DNA from: Sporosarcina thermotolerans
GTDB lineage: Bacteria > Bacillota > Bacilli > Bacillales_A > Planococcaceae
Direction: 5' to 3'
NCBI RefSeq assembly: GCF_030067815.1
Contig: NZ_CP125968.1
Location: 2,348,001 to 2,412,000 of the forward strand
Length of the DNA: 64,000 bases
Shown here: in pieces, positions 30,177 through 41,017 of the stretch
Layout of the letters: every line of letters begins with the position of its first letter
Position numbering within the stretch: position 1 is the stretch's first letter
Translations under genes and position numbers: made by a program
Notes under the pieces: generated by a model
What the model was told of the DNA's origin: nothing
Seen by the model: the letters and a program-made list of their open reading frames with translations, nothing else
The model's database searches: none

Positions 30177-30372
30177 GTAAAATGACCTCCACATTTGCCA
30201 ATTGGCCTGTTGTGTTAATTCTTTATCCGTATTCATATTACCATGCAAATAGTAGAACTGAAAGGGTTTCGTTCTAATTATTTGACAGTAATACCGTTAA
30301 CAAGATTACACTCACTATTAGATAAATGCAACAATTTTCGACAATTTTCTATCTACTTAAGACCTAATCCAG

Positions 30373-31449
30373 CTATTTTTTGTATGACAGTATCAAATCA
30401 GCCATCATTTCAGGAGATTTTGTGTTTGAAACTTTTTTCATGTTTTCTACAAGCTCACTTTTCTCTTTCACCAACTGGTTAAATAGATCCATCATGGATA
30501 AATTATCCAACTCCTCCTCTTGAACTATTTGCGCTATTCCAAGTGACTTGAAAAGCGATGCATTCAAAAGTTGGTCCCCCCTACTCTTAGCCGCCGATAG
30601 GGGAATAAGTAACATTGGCTTATGGACAGACAATAATTCGAATATAGCATTCGATCCCGCCCTTGAAACAGCAAAATCAGCAGCTGCCAACAAGTGAGGT
30701 AGCCCCTCAGTTACATATTCAAATTGCGAATATCCAGGTACAAGTTCCAAAGACTCATCAATATTTCCTTTACCGCAGAGATGGATAACTTCAAATCTCT
30801 TTAGGATAGAGTCCAATTCTTTTCTCACTGCATCGTTCAGTACAGCAGACCCTTGACTTCCACCCATGACGATGAATACTGGCTTTTCGCAAGGCAAGCC
30901 GGCAATACGCAATCCCTCTTTACGAATTCCGCTGAAAATTTCGGGTCTGATGACTGCTCCTGTACAAGTTGCTTTACCATTTGGTAAATAATTCAAAGTT
31001 TCTTCGAAAACTGTAAATATATGGTTAGAAAACGGTAATGCTAACTTATTTGCAAGTCCAGGAGAAACATCGGATTCATGAGCAACAACCGGGATTTTCG
31101 CAAGTTTTGCTGCCAATACGACTGGAACAGAAACGAATCCACCTTTCGAGAAAATGATTTCCGGCTTCAACTTTTGTAATATAATATACGCTTGTAAAAC
31201 GCCGGTACCAACTCGGAATGGATCAGAAAAATTCTTCATGGAAAAATAGCGCCTCAATTTCCCGCTTTGAATCGCATGATAGGTTACCTCGGGGTGACCA
31301 CCATTTATCAATTCCTTTTCGATTCCATCATGGGAACCGATATAATGAATTTCATATCCCTTTTCATCAAAAACAGGTATTAGTGCCTCGTTTACGGAGA
31401 CATGCCCTGCTGTACCGCCACCCGTTAATACAATCACTGGCCGCTTCAT
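30373..31449 (-). CDS. MurG-like UDP-N-acetylglucosamine glycosyltransferase
   Basis: This 358-residue GT28 fold enzyme has the N-terminal PVIVLTGGGTAGHVSVNEALIP loop typical of MurG. It also has ARAGSNAIFELL-like SRAGSNAIFELLSVHKPMLLIPL, the UDP-GlcNAc-binding motif, and IFSKGGFVSVPVVLAA. MurG makes lipid II on the inner membrane face. This copy is next to odhAB, away from any mur/fts cluster, so it may be a second MurG (MurG2). The ATG at 31449 is preferred over 31470 because GAGGTGA lies just upstream. It is probably a monocistronic gene. Confidence 0.85.
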   Translation of the reverse strand: MKRPVIVLTGGGTAGHVSVNEALIPVFDEKGYEIHYIGSHDGIEKELINGGHPEVTYHAIQSGKLRRYFSMKNFSDPFRVGTGVLQAYIILQKLKPEIIFSKGGFVSVPVVLAAKLAKIPVVAHESDVSPGLANKLALPFSNHIFTVFEETLNYLPNGKATCTGAVIRPEIFSGIRKEGLRIAGLPCEKPVFIVMGGSQGSAVLNDAVRKELDSILKRFEVIHLCGKGNIDESLELVPGYSQFEYVTEGLPHLLAAADFAVSRAGSNAIFELLSVHKPMLLIPLSAAKSRGDQLLNASLFKSLGIAQIVQEEELDNLSMMDLFNQLVKEKSELVENMKKVSNTKSPEMMADLILSYKK

Positions 31450-31625
31450 TTGGCCATTCACCTCATCCATCTTTTTTTATGCTTAATTATTTTCTTATTT
31501 ACCACTTCGCTATTATAGCAAAGAAATCATGATACAATGTTGTTTGATTTGCATAAAGCCGTAAATTTTACTTGAAGACGAATGGAACTCGTTTAGCTGA
31601 ATTCCGTTGGGGAAGGAGAACTATT

Positions 31626-32993
31626 TTGGAAGATGTTACACCTTTAAAACAGAAGATCAATATGCTTTTTAAAATTATTATCCCTATACTTGTTACTCAA
31701 ATCGCACTATACTTGATGACTTTTTTCGATATTCTCATGACTGGTAGATACAATACGGAAGACCTCGCAGGTGTCACAATTGGATCCTCATTCTGGGTGC
31801 CTGTTTATACGGGGTTATCTGGTATTATTATGGGACTTACGCCAATAATTGCTCACCTTATCGGAGGCGGTAAGAAGGACGAGGTTAGACCATCTGTTCA
31901 GCAAGGTTTGTATTTATCAATAGTACTTGCAGCAATCGTATTCTCAATTATGATATTCGCCGTAATCCCCTCTCTTAATCATATGCCGCTCGAAGGTGAA
32001 GTTAGGATTGTCGCGGCTGATTACTTAAAAGGAATGAGCATCGGGCTGCTTCCTCTATTCGCCTATACAGTATTTAGATCGTTTTTTGATGCACTTGGTG
32101 CAACCCGTGTTTCTATGTTCATCATTCTATTATCAGCTCCCATTAACGTCTTTCTTAATTTCCTGTTTATTTATGGAAATTTTGGTTTCCCTGAAATGGG
32201 TGGTGCAGGGGCTGGCTTTGCTTCAGGAATTACATACTGGTTGGTTTTCTGCATTGCATTCTTACTCGCATGGAAACGGAAATCTTTTCAGTCATTTTCT
32301 TTGTTTTCAAATTGGGAAGCAGTTTCACTTAAGCGTTGGAAAGCAATCTTGAAAATTGGTGTACCGATTGGACTATCAATATTCGTGGAAATAAGTATCT
32401 TTTCTGTCGTAACACTTCTAATGAGTGGGTACACAACTGCTACAATTTCCGCTCATCAGATTGCCTTAAATTTCACCTCACTCTTATATATGGTGCCCCT
32501 AAGTATTTCAATGGGCGTCACAATATTAGTCGGACAATCGATTGGTGCGAAAAAACCGATAGATGCAAAGCATTATAGTTTCCTTGGTGTAGGTGTGGCT
32601 ATTCTTTTCAGCTTTATTTCAATCATAATTTTATTGACATTTAGAGAACCCATTGCATCACTGTATACGAAAGACACTGCTATTATTAAACTGGCCATTC
32701 AATTTTTCATCTTTGCAGCGTTCTTTCAATTATCTGATGCAATCCAGGCACCGATTCAAGGTTCATTACGAGGTTATAAGGACGTCAATATGACGTTTAT
32801 AATGGCAATTATCTCTTTCTGGGTGATCGGTTTGCCCGTTGGATATGTAGCAGCAAACTTCACAGAACTTGGTCCTTACGGATACTGGGTTGGCCTTATT
32901 GCGGGATTATCGATAGGTGCAATTTCCTTGAGCATCCGTCTATTCTATATCCAAAGGAAAAGTGTGAAGAGAATAAATCCCGAAGCCAGCTAA
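31626..32993 (+). CDS. MATE family multidrug efflux transporter
   Basis: This protein has 455 residues and twelve membrane helices, organised as two six-helix halves. It has the MatE/NorM motifs: IIIPILVTQIALYLMTFFDILMTGRYNTEDLAGVTIGSSFW in helix 1-2, FLNFLFIYG, and the matching second-half start ILKIGVPIGLSIFVEISIFSVVTLLMSGYTTATISAHQIALNF. It would export cationic drugs in exchange for sodium or protons. The TTG at 31626 is taken as the start because GGAAGGAGA lies six bases before it. It is monocistronic. Confidence 0.92.
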   Translation: MEDVTPLKQKINMLFKIIIPILVTQIALYLMTFFDILMTGRYNTEDLAGVTIGSSFWVPVYTGLSGIIMGLTPIIAHLIGGGKKDEVRPSVQQGLYLSIVLAAIVFSIMIFAVIPSLNHMPLEGEVRIVAADYLKGMSIGLLPLFAYTVFRSFFDALGATRVSMFIILLSAPINVFLNFLFIYGNFGFPEMGGAGAGFASGITYWLVFCIAFLLAWKRKSFQSFSLFSNWEAVSLKRWKAILKIGVPIGLSIFVEISIFSVVTLLMSGYTTATISAHQIALNFTSLLYMVPLSISMGVTILVGQSIGAKKPIDAKHYSFLGVGVAILFSFISIIILLTFREPIASLYTKDTAIIKLAIQFFIFAAFFQLSDAIQAPIQGSLRGYKDVNMTFIMAIISFWVIGLPVGYVAANFTELGPYGYWVGLIAGLSIGAISLSIRLFYIQRKSVKRINPEAS

Positions 32994-33008
32994 TGCGGCT
33001 GGGATTTT

Positions 33009-34085
33009 TCAATCCAATATACTTGTCCTTTTCATATTCACTTTCACATCAACCTCGATGGATAAAGTGGAATACGTTTCCTGCCAATCCCCTTTCTTCC
33101 ACAATTCCGTATGGAATGCATGGACTTTCCGTCCAACACCGAGGATATCGCTTTTTGCTTCTTGGGTTGTGGCGATAATTTTTTCAAAACTTTTTTTAAA
33201 CTCGGTAGACAGAAATTTTTCTGCCTCTTTTCGGCTTTGTTTTTTGTACAAGTCATTTATGGGGAATTCTTCAACACTAACATCGATATCGAAACTCATT
33301 TTGACTTGCTCATTTGAAATTTTCAACTTTCTACGAACCTTTATTACTTGAATCGTAATTGGACTTTTTTTTCCTTCCATTCAAAACTGACTCGTGTATA
33401 TTTTCCAAGTTTGCTTTGCATCACGCCCGTCAAAACCGCATCTTGCTTTCTCAATATTTGCCCTGTGAATTTTTTATTGCTGAACAGTGCAATTCCATCC
33501 AATGTAGGAATTCCACTATCATCAATGATCAAATAGGGTAAACTTAGGTCCATCGAATCTTCAAGCATTAATTTCACTGCATTTTCCATTGTACCTACCG
33601 TCATATATGTATACAGTTCGGCAGTACGCAGTAATTCAGGATAATAGTTCGCAACCTCGCTCTTTAGATCTCCCGGGGATCGAAATATTGTTTCATATCT
33701 CCCTCCACAATGGCAATGTAACTTGTAATGCGATTCCTTGGTGTTCTTAAAAACATGTCCAATTCAGGGTAAAGGTCTTTTTTTGCCATTTCACTTGATA
33801 TTAACAATACTTCAAGATGGATACGTCAAGTGCTTCCATTGTATGATGGGCAGCAGCTTCACGGGCGGCACGTGTCGAAATCCCCGTCCCTTCGGATTGT
33901 GCGTATGTAATCGTGTCCTCATCAAAAGTTGGAAAAGAAAATATCGCTTTTACTTCTCCTACCTTATCCCCATTTGTCAATCCCATCACTGGAACGATTG
34001 TAATGTCCTTATATTGAGCTTCATCCCAACATCCTCCAAGCAGAAACAGCCCAAATAATAGTACCGGCAACATTCTTTTATTCAA
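33009..34085 (-). CDS. Spore germination receptor lipoprotein, GerC subunit (three frameshifts)
   Basis: The signal peptide MLPVLLFGLFLLGGCWDEAQYKDI carries the GGCWD lipobox typical of Ger(x)C proteins. Three indels break the frame: GG to G near 33812 (restores LKVLLISSEMAKKDLYPELDMFLRTPRN), G run near 33672 (restores PRGDLKSEVANYYPELLRT), and A8 at 33365-33372 (restores KEKKSPITIQVIKVRRKLKI). All are in short homopolymers. The joined length is about 358 residues, close to normal. GerC proteins are anchored on the outer face of the inner spore membrane and complete the germinant receptor with GerA and GerB. The TTG start overlaps the gerB stop. Confidence 0.88.
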
Positions 34086-35092
34086 TTCTTGTTCCCCCTA
34101 TTTAACAAAATGACTACTGCAGGAATCAATATTGTAAAAAGGATATGCGGATAGACAATTAATTGCCGAAGCATATCGGATCGATCTTTCGTTGCAAAAT
34201 ACGAAGAAACGATGATTATGAGACAATGCAATAAGACGGTATAAAATTTATTTTCATTGTTGAAATAGATTCGACGAGCTTGGACGCACATGAAAAAATA
34301 TAGTGTAATTGCAATGACGCTCCAAATTACCCATATGAACAAGAAAAACAAATCCAGCCGTTCAACGAATGTAACCTTTTGAGCTTTCAAAATGTGAAGG
34401 AGTGGTTCCGGTATGAATGTGATTGCATGCACAGGAAAAAAAAGAAGAATAAAAACCAAAATTGTAAAGAAAAAAAAGAACCAAGTTAACTGATATATGA
34501 ATAATGGCATGCCTTTAACCTTTTGGATGACGTACTTTCTGAAAAACAAGTAAAATTCTATACCAATGAATGTGGCCTGCGCCATGAACAAGCCTCTCAA
34601 TAGTGGTTTGATTTCCGTTAGTTTCACTGGAAACAACCATGTCCATACAAGATCCGGTATTGCCATAAATAAAAAGACGATAAAAATCGGAAATAACGCT
34701 AATATGATTGAAGGTAAATTGATTACCGCCTCGATTCTTCTTGTGTTTGCATAAAGCGACACTCCGACGATTATTGCCATCGTCACAATTTGTGGAGTGT
34801 TCGGGAATATCCATACTGATAATGTGTAATTGACATAGGAAAGAAAAGCAATGATCGCGAAAGACCAATACGCAATATATAATCCCGCAACAAATCGCCC
34901 CGGCTTGAATCGCTTATAAAATTTTTCATAGAGCAATAATAGAACGTAATGCATTAAGCCAGCTGCGATGAATACGACCCATGAAGTCGTTCCTGCTATA
35001 TTGATCAACCGATGTTGAAAAGAGACGAAGACAGTCCCCGTCTGTACAACAAAAAGGAGCAAGAAAAACTGGATCCTCGATAATGTGAACAT
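34082..35092 (-). CDS. Spore germination receptor permease-like subunit (GerB)
   Basis: This 336-residue protein has about ten membrane helices and belongs to the Ger(x)B / APC superfamily. It includes RIQFFLLLFVVQTGTVFVSFQHR at the N-terminus, then the SYVNYTLSVWIFPNTPQ and LPSIILALFPIFIVFLFMAIPDL segments typical of the family. GerB is thought to bind the amino-acid germinant. Its ATG overlaps the gerA stop (TAATG), and it in turn overlaps gerC. The frame is intact. Confidence 0.92.
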   Translation of the reverse strand: MFTLSRIQFFLLLFVVQTGTVFVSFQHRLINIAGTTSWVVFIAAGLMHYVLLLLYEKFYKRFKPGRFVAGLYIAYWSFAIIAFLSYVNYTLSVWIFPNTPQIVTMAIIVGVSLYANTRRIEAVINLPSIILALFPIFIVFLFMAIPDLVWTWLFPVKLTEIKPLLRGLFMAQATFIGIEFYLFFRKYVIQKVKGMPLFIYQLTWFFFFFTILVFILLFFPVHAITFIPEPLLHILKAQKVTFVERLDLFFLFIWVIWSVIAITLYFFMCVQARRIYFNNENKFYTVLLHCLIIIVSSYFATKDRSDMLRQLIVYPHILFTILIPAVVILLNRGNKN

Positions 35093-36529
35093 TATGATTT
35101 CCGGCCTTTCTTTTTCATTCTGAATGAAAACGTCTTTTGCTGTTTATGAAACTTAAAATATGGAGTCCGGAAAAATACATCAATGAATCTAGACGTATCT
35201 AACGGAATGAACGGCGCAAAATACGGTTGTCTCAAAGATGATAATGATAATAGATGAATAAGTAATACAATCGTTCCGATTGCCATGCCAAAAAAACCAA
35301 AGATTGCTGCGGCAGCCATGAAAGGAAATCTTAATATTCGAATGGATGTATTCATCTCAAGAGTCGGTACGACAAAGCTTGAAATTGCCGTCAACGCTAC
35401 AACAATTACCATTAAATTCGAGACTAATCCAGCTTTAACAATTGCATCCCCGATGATCAAACCGCCAACAACTCCTATTGTTTGACCAATCGGCTTCGGA
35501 AGCCGAATACTCGCCTCTCTAATCAATTCAATAAAGAGCTCCATAATAATAGCTTCGAAAATGGGACGATAAGGAATGTCGTTAATCGCTAATTTAACTT
35601 TCTTACTAATTTCTATTGGCAATATTTCTGAATGAAAGCTAACAACCGCGATATAAAATGAAGGAAGATAGATGGCAATCACTAAACTTGCAATCCTTAA
35701 TAGCCGAAAAAAAAGATCCGACGACGACACGACCATTAAAATCATCCGGAGATTGGTAAAATGAAAAAAAAGTTACCGGCGCAATCAATACTGTCGGTGA
35801 TTGATCGGTGAAAATAGCGATTTTCCCTTCCATTAAATTGAAGACGACCCGGTCTGGCCTTTCCGTATTCAAGAGTTGTGGAAAAGGTGAGAAAACATCA
35901 TCTTCCAAGTAGTCTTCAATTTCTCCGGTATTCATAATGTTTTCATTCTGAATCTCGCGTAAGCGGGATTCAAATTGTTCGACTACCTCTTTATCTGCAA
36001 ACGAATCAATATAAAGATACGTTATATCCGTAATTGTATTTTGACCAACCTGAATTGATTTGACGATAAGGTCCCTTCTCCCAAGTTTTTGACGAACAAG
36101 GGTGAGATTCTTCTGTACGTTTTCAACGAATCCATCATGTGCACCCCGGACAATTTGCTCGCTGATGGGTTCAGCAGGTGCCCTGCTAAAATCGATTTGC
36201 GCTGAAATGGTCAACATCACTTGGGCTTCAGGAAATATAACAGCCGTCAGTCCTTTGCAAACAGCCTTTACTAACTCATCTTCCGAATATGGTTTGACAT
36301 TCGATGCGGCAGTCTTGCCCCAGTTACTCATTTTCTCCGATGCTCTTTGCTGAATAATATTAATCTGTTTGTTTACTTCGGCTCCGTCAGCCAATGATGA
36401 ATAATAGCATAATATCCCTTTGCCTATTGGCCAGTCGACATCGTTTATAACGCAATCTGTTGAATTGAAAAAAAGTTGTTTCAAGTATTTCTTATCGACT
36501 ACCTGCTTGCTTGTGTTGCTCAATGACAT
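35092..36529 (-). CDS. Spore germination receptor GerA subunit (one frameshift)
   Basis: This Ger(x)A protein has a large cytosolic N-terminal part and several membrane helices in the C-terminal third. Recognisable motifs are LIVKSIQVGQNTITDITYLYID, LNTERPDRVVFNLMEGKIAIFTDQSPTVLIAPVTF and SFYIAVVSFHSEILPIEISKK. An additional T in the run at 35708-35715 breaks the frame. Removing it joins GRVVVGSFF to RLLRIASLVIAI. The joined length is about 478 residues. It is the first gene of the gerA-gerB-gerC operon. The germinant cannot be predicted. Confidence 0.9.
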
Positions 36530-36621
36530 CACCCCATTGCATTGAGTATCGCCGCCATCATAAGCTTTTATGCAAAAAAAGAACATGGCCGGAGACATCC
36601 CGACCATGTTCCTTTCGTATA

Positions 36622-37497
36622 TTATTTTTGAATGAATTGTTGTGTCCAGTAATTACCATTTTGGTCAAAACCGATACCAATATGTGTGAACTCTGGAGTT
36701 AAAATGTTTTGTCTATGACCTGGAGACTCCATCCATGCTTTAACAACTTCTTCGGCAGAACGTTGACCCATTGCAATGTTTTCAGCAGCTGCACGATAAG
36801 AAATGCCATTTGCTTTCATTTGATCGAACGGAGAACCGTACGTTGGGCTAGTATGATCGAAATAATTGTTCTTAGACATATCCGCTGACTTTTGACGTGC
36901 AGATGCCATTACTTTCTCATCCATTTGCAAAGGCTTTAAGCCTGCTTTTTGTCGCTCGACATTTGTTAGGTCAAGTACAGCTTTTTCAATAGCAGATGCT
37001 GAAGAATTTTGTGCAGAATTGGATGTTTCATTTTGAACAGGTGTTGAAGGCTGTTCTTGTTGCTCTGGTACATTTGGTCTTGCTGGTTCTTGCGGTTTTG
37101 CTTGTTCAACTGGCTTTTCGACCGGTTTTGAAGCTTCCACTGGCTTTTCAACCGGTTTTTGTACTTCTACCGGCTTCTCTACTGGTTTAGGTTTCGTTAC
37201 AGGCTTTTCAACCGGTTTAGGTTGTTCAACAGGTGTCGCAACATTGTTTGGTAAATTCCATATGAATTTTGTACCAAATTGTTTTTCTAATTCGCTTAAA
37301 TATTTATTCAATACCTCGTATTGGTTAATATTTTGATTGTTATTTAAAGTTACCTTCCCTTGGAAGCTATAATACTCGATTGTAGGTTTAGCGAAATTAA
37401 CCTTATAATCATTATTTTGATAAGAAGCTTCAGCACTATTGTTGTTCGATAGTAAGAGCGCCGAGCCGAGTAAGATGACAGACATCGTTTTTTTCAT
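36622..37497 (-). CDS. Secreted CAP-domain protein, YkwD-like, with PVEKPVE repeats
   Basis: A signal peptide (MKKTMSVILLGSALLLSNNNSAEA) is followed by a short strand-rich region. A low-complexity linker of repeated K-P-V-E-K-P-V units spans about residues 90-150. The C-terminal CAP/SCP domain contains AVLDLTNVERQKAGLKPLQ, the NNYFDHTSPTYGSPFDQM histidine motif, AAENIAMGQ, and MESPGHRQNILTPEFTHIGIG. Bacterial CAP proteins are exported, with proposed roles in the envelope or spore coat. The Pro/Lys/Glu linker probably spans the cell wall. It is monocistronic with AAGGGAGGAG at the start. Confidence 0.92.
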   Translation of the reverse strand: MKKTMSVILLGSALLLSNNNSAEASYQNNDYKVNFAKPTIEYYSFQGKVTLNNNQNINQYEVLNKYLSELEKQFGTKFIWNLPNNVATPVEQPKPVEKPVTKPKPVEKPVEVQKPVEKPVEASKPVEKPVEQAKPQEPARPNVPEQQEQPSTPVQNETSNSAQNSSASAIEKAVLDLTNVERQKAGLKPLQMDEKVMASARQKSADMSKNNYFDHTSPTYGSPFDQMKANGISYRAAAENIAMGQRSAEEVVKAWMESPGHRQNILTPEFTHIGIGFDQNGNYWTQQFIQK

Positions 37498-37693
37498 CTC
37501 TTAACTCCTCCCTTCGCAATCTATCATAACGTAAGGAAGAATATAAAGAGTTGGCGTGATTTGCCAAAAAGTCCAATTGGTTTTTAGATACCCTTAGAAA
37601 GGGAAATCGCTAACTAGTAAATTGGCTAATGTTGGGCAACTCGTCTATTATTTCATATGAAAGGGGGTTGACAGTTCTTAGACCAGTAGACGA

Positions 37694-38585
37694 TTATTGG
37701 TATTTTAGCTGACTTACACCTTCACCAATTATAACTAAACGTGCTTCCATCTTAACGTATTCAGGCATCCAATTGACCATTCCGTATGCATATTGGAACA
37801 GGTATGGATTTTTAGCGCCTTTAAGGGGCACATATCCTTTCATACGATATACAGTATCCGGCAATGAGCGGACCCACATTTCAAACTCTTCTTTGTCAAC
37901 GGCTTTTTCAAAAGTGAGCAGCTTAGATGTCAAAGGAAGATGTTTGCCAGAAATTACGGTTTTCACTTCATCATTTTGAATATTTCCTAGCGTTTCTTCG
38001 ATAAAGAAAAGGATAACTGTGCTTTCGTTGTCTGTATAACTGGCGCAGTGTTGTTAAAATTAGAAAGCTCCATTGAAACAGTGGCCAATTCTCCTTCGGT
38101 CAATAGATCTGTTTTATTTGCAAGTATGATGTGGGCGTGCCTAATCTGTTCCATGAATAAGGAACGGATTTGAGGAGACATTTTGTCACGTTCAAGCCAT
38201 CTTTTAGTATCAGCAACTGTGACGATTCCCTTAACACGAAGCTTTTCGGCAAATAAAGGCGAATAGACGGCATCCAAGGCTTCCACTGGATGCGCTGCGC
38301 CAGTAGTTTCGATTAAAATAACATCGACATCATGCTCTTCCAAAAGCCCTTGCAATTGTGCTTCCGTTTTTTCTGATCCGCTGCAGCAAATACAGCCGTT
38401 AAGGAGTTCCTTAAGTGGAACGTCCTGTGATTGCCCAACGGTATCCGAATCTATAGAGATAGAACCGAACTCATTCATTAGAACTGCCGGTTTTCTTCCG
38501 ATCTCTTTCAATTCGGAGATTAAATTCATTAATAAAGATGTTTTCCGCTTCCTAAAAAACCACTTAACAAATAGACATCAATCAT
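37694..38585 (-). CDS. CobW/COG0523 family metal-chaperone GTPase (two frameshifts)
   Basis: COG0523 GTPases deliver metals, often zinc, to target proteins. The ATG at 38585, preceded by GAGGTG, gives MIDVYLLSGFLGSGK. One missing A in the run 38541-38544 breaks Walker A; with it, GSGKTSLLMNLISEL follows. The CxCC metal motif is GCICCSG. ETTGAAHP and ANKTDL (NKxD) are the GTPase switch and base motifs. A second missing T (near 38007) is needed to pass from AQLSFF into IEETLGNIQNDEVKT and the CobW C-terminal domain. The total is about 297 residues. No zinc-uptake genes are adjacent. Confidence 0.85.
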
Positions 38586-38663
38586 TTTTACACCTCATTT
38601 TTATTACAAACTAAAAAAGCAGAGGAGGAAAACTGAAATTCCACCTCTACTTATATTGTTGAT

Positions 38664-40163
38664 TTACTTTTTGATGGTCTCTAATAAGATTTCTTTTGCT
38701 TTTAACAGTTGAGGATCTTCATCATGCATTTTGGTTCTCAAACGATTCATTAAACCGAAAGTCGTATCTCCAACAAGGATGCCATCTTCGTCTATAGACA
38801 ATTCCCGTTGCAGTGATTTAACCGCTTCCTCTGTGTTTTGATCAAATAGGCCGTCAACATCGCCTGGGTCAAATCCAACCGCACTTAACATTTCCTCTGC
38901 AGTTTTCACTAACGGAGAGATCATTCCGTCTTTCATCTCCATAGTTGGATCAAGGAATGGAAGCATTGCGTATGTCGGGTACTGAACTTCTATATCGGGT
39001 TCAATACCTTTTTCATGGATCCAATTACCATCAGGTGTCAACCATTTTGCAGTAGTCAGTTTCAGATTGGAACCATCTGATAAATTCTTAGGTGTTTGAA
39101 CAGTTCCTTTACCGTAAGTTTTAATACCGACTAACGGTACATTTGCTGATTCCTTTAGTGCACCTGCCAAAATTTCAGATGCTGACGCACTTCCGTCATC
39201 GATGATCATAGCAACAGGCACCTTTACTTTACGACCATTAGATGCGACATAAACCTCAGGGTTATTTCCTTTACCTTGATATTGGAATAGATTCTTATTT
39301 TTCTCAACGAATAAATCGGAGATATCAATTGCAGTATTCAACATCCCCCCAGGGTTTTGGCGAACATCAACGATTAGCCCTTCCATACCCTTAGCTTCCA
39401 TCTCATCTAACGCTGACAGCAATTCTTCATACGTATGTTCGGAGAAACTAGTAATTCGAATATGGGCTATATTGTCCTCAAGCATTTCAGTATAAACCGT
39501 TTCAATTGGGATGACGTCTCTTTCAATTAATACATCAAACGGTTCACTCATTTCACCACGACGAACCGTTAACGTTACTGTCGTCCCTTTTTCACCGCGG
39601 ATTAGTAGGACAGCTTCAGATGAAGACATTCCTTGAATGCTTTTTCCGTCTACTGCAATGATCAAGTCATTCGGCAGCAGTCCCGCACGTTCTGCAGGTG
39701 AATTTTTAATAGGAGATACGATATTAATATATCCATTCAATTCCTGGATTTCTGCACCGATTCCTTGAAAACTTGAAGAAATGCTTTCATTCAGTTGTTT
39801 TGCTTCCTTTTCATTCAAATAATCAGAAAAGGGGTCGCCAAGTGCATCAATCATTCCATTAATGGCACCATCGATGACCGCTGTATCATCAATATCATTG
39901 AAGTAGGTTTTTTTCAATTCATCATAGGCATCAAATAATTTTTTAAATTCCTTACGCTCGATTGTAGGATTTTGTGGACTGACCACTTCTACGACCTTAT
40001 CCTCGCCCGTAGTCAATGCAAAAAACGTAACTCCGGCTGTCGTTAACACAAGGCCAAATATGAGCATGACTAAGGAGAACGGCTTTAATTTTATAAAACG
40101 TTTTGCAGGTGGTTCGTAGTTTTTCTCATTTTCCTGGCCAACGTTATTCTCTTTCTCGTCCAT
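38664..40163 (-). CDS. S41 family C-terminal processing protease (CtpA/CtpB type)
   Basis: This 499-residue protein has a single N-terminal membrane anchor (FSLVMLIFGLVLTTAGVTFFA), then an outward-facing PDZ domain (GIGAEIQELNGYINIVSPIKNSPAERAGLLPNDLIIAVDG). The S41 catalytic domain has the serine in DDGSASASEILAGALKE and the lysine in YGKGTVQT. A C-terminal peptidoglycan-binding domain follows (VGFDPGDVDGLFDQNTEEAVKSLQ). In B. subtilis, CtpB cleaves the SpoIVF signalling complex during sporulation and CtpA acts in vegetative cells. Which one this matches is not decided. The start at 40163 has GTGGGG upstream. Confidence 0.92.
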   Translation of the reverse strand: MDEKENNVGQENEKNYEPPAKRFIKLKPFSLVMLIFGLVLTTAGVTFFALTTGEDKVVEVVSPQNPTIERKEFKKLFDAYDELKKTYFNDIDDTAVIDGAINGMIDALGDPFSDYLNEKEAKQLNESISSSFQGIGAEIQELNGYINIVSPIKNSPAERAGLLPNDLIIAVDGKSIQGMSSSEAVLLIRGEKGTTVTLTVRRGEMSEPFDVLIERDVIPIETVYTEMLEDNIAHIRITSFSEHTYEELLSALDEMEAKGMEGLIVDVRQNPGGMLNTAIDISDLFVEKNKNLFQYQGKGNNPEVYVASNGRKVKVPVAMIIDDGSASASEILAGALKESANVPLVGIKTYGKGTVQTPKNLSDGSNLKLTTAKWLTPDGNWIHEKGIEPDIEVQYPTYAMLPFLDPTMEMKDGMISPLVKTAEEMLSAVGFDPGDVDGLFDQNTEEAVKSLQRELSIDEDGILVGDTTFGLMNRLRTKMHDEDPQLLKAKEILLETIKK

Positions 40164-40198
40164 CCCATTCCCCACTTTCTTTCTTTTATCGTCCATTC

Positions 40199-40232
40199 AA
40201 AAAAAGGACCGCAATGATGCAGCAAGCGGTCC
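40199..40232 (-). terminator. Terminator of deoD
   Basis: Minus strand GGACCGC and GCGGTCC arms with a 13-base loop, followed by seven T. Confidence 0.9.
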
Positions 40233-40244
40233 TCCGATGCTCGA

Positions 40245-40945
40245 TTATTGAATTGAAGCGTCCAACGCAACAACGATCATATCGTTGAAAGTTGTTTGGC
40301 GTTCTTCCGCAGTGGTAACTTCCCTGTTAAGATGTGATCACTTACTGTTAATACTGATAACGCCTGTCTACCGAACTTAGCGGCTAATGTGTAAAGAGCT
40401 GCAGTTTCCATTTCAACAGCAAGAACACCATATTGAGCAAGCTTCTCATGCTCTGCGTGTTCGTTGTAGAAGAAGTCTTCAGTGAATACATTTCCAACTT
40501 TCAAATGCAATCCTTTTTCCACTCCAGCGTTATAAGCCTTCAACAATAAATCGAAATCAGCGGTTGGCGCATAGTCAACCCCATTAAAGAATGTTCTGTT
40601 GATAGGTGAGTTAGTCGTTGCAGTCTGGGCGAGAATTACATCACGTACTTTAACGTCTTTTTGGATCGCTCCGCAAGTTCCCACACGAATTAGCTTTTGC
40701 ACATCATATTCCTGCATCAATTCATTAATGTAAATTGAGATGGATGGTACCCCCATCCCTGTACCTTGAACGGAAATTCGCTTTCCTTTGTACGTACCCG
40801 TATACCCGAACATATTCCTTACTTCATTGTACTGAGTGACATCCTCTAAAAATGTCTCTGCGATATATTTCGCACGTAATGGATCTCCCGGCAGAAGAAT
40901 TGTATCTGCTATATCGCCTTTTTTCGCATTAATATGTATACTCAT
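40245..40945 (-). CDS. deoD: Purine-nucleoside phosphorylase, DeoD type (one frameshift near the end)
   Basis: This hexameric NP-I enzyme releases purine bases and ribose-1-phosphate from nucleosides. It has [54 protein letters not shown] and the substrate motif [12 protein letters not shown]. The frame breaks after SDHILTG because one G is missing in the run at 40322-40324. Adding it gives [26 protein letters not shown] and a stop at 40245, restoring the normal ~233 residues. It has its own terminator. Confidence 0.95.
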
Positions 40946-41017
40946 TTTTTATGCCCTCACTTTCAAATTCTTAATACATCATACAGTTAAACGCTGTTTT
41001 ATGCAATTATGACAGCA

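Noticed and set aside
33009-36529. Ger operon as a pseudogene cluster
   Set aside because: All breaks are in homopolymers and restore family motifs, while gerB is intact. Sequencing error is the simpler reading.
37620-37690. Promoter on the plus strand (GTTGACAGTTC)
   Set aside because: A good -35-like hexamer is present, but there is no matching -10 and no downstream plus-strand gene.
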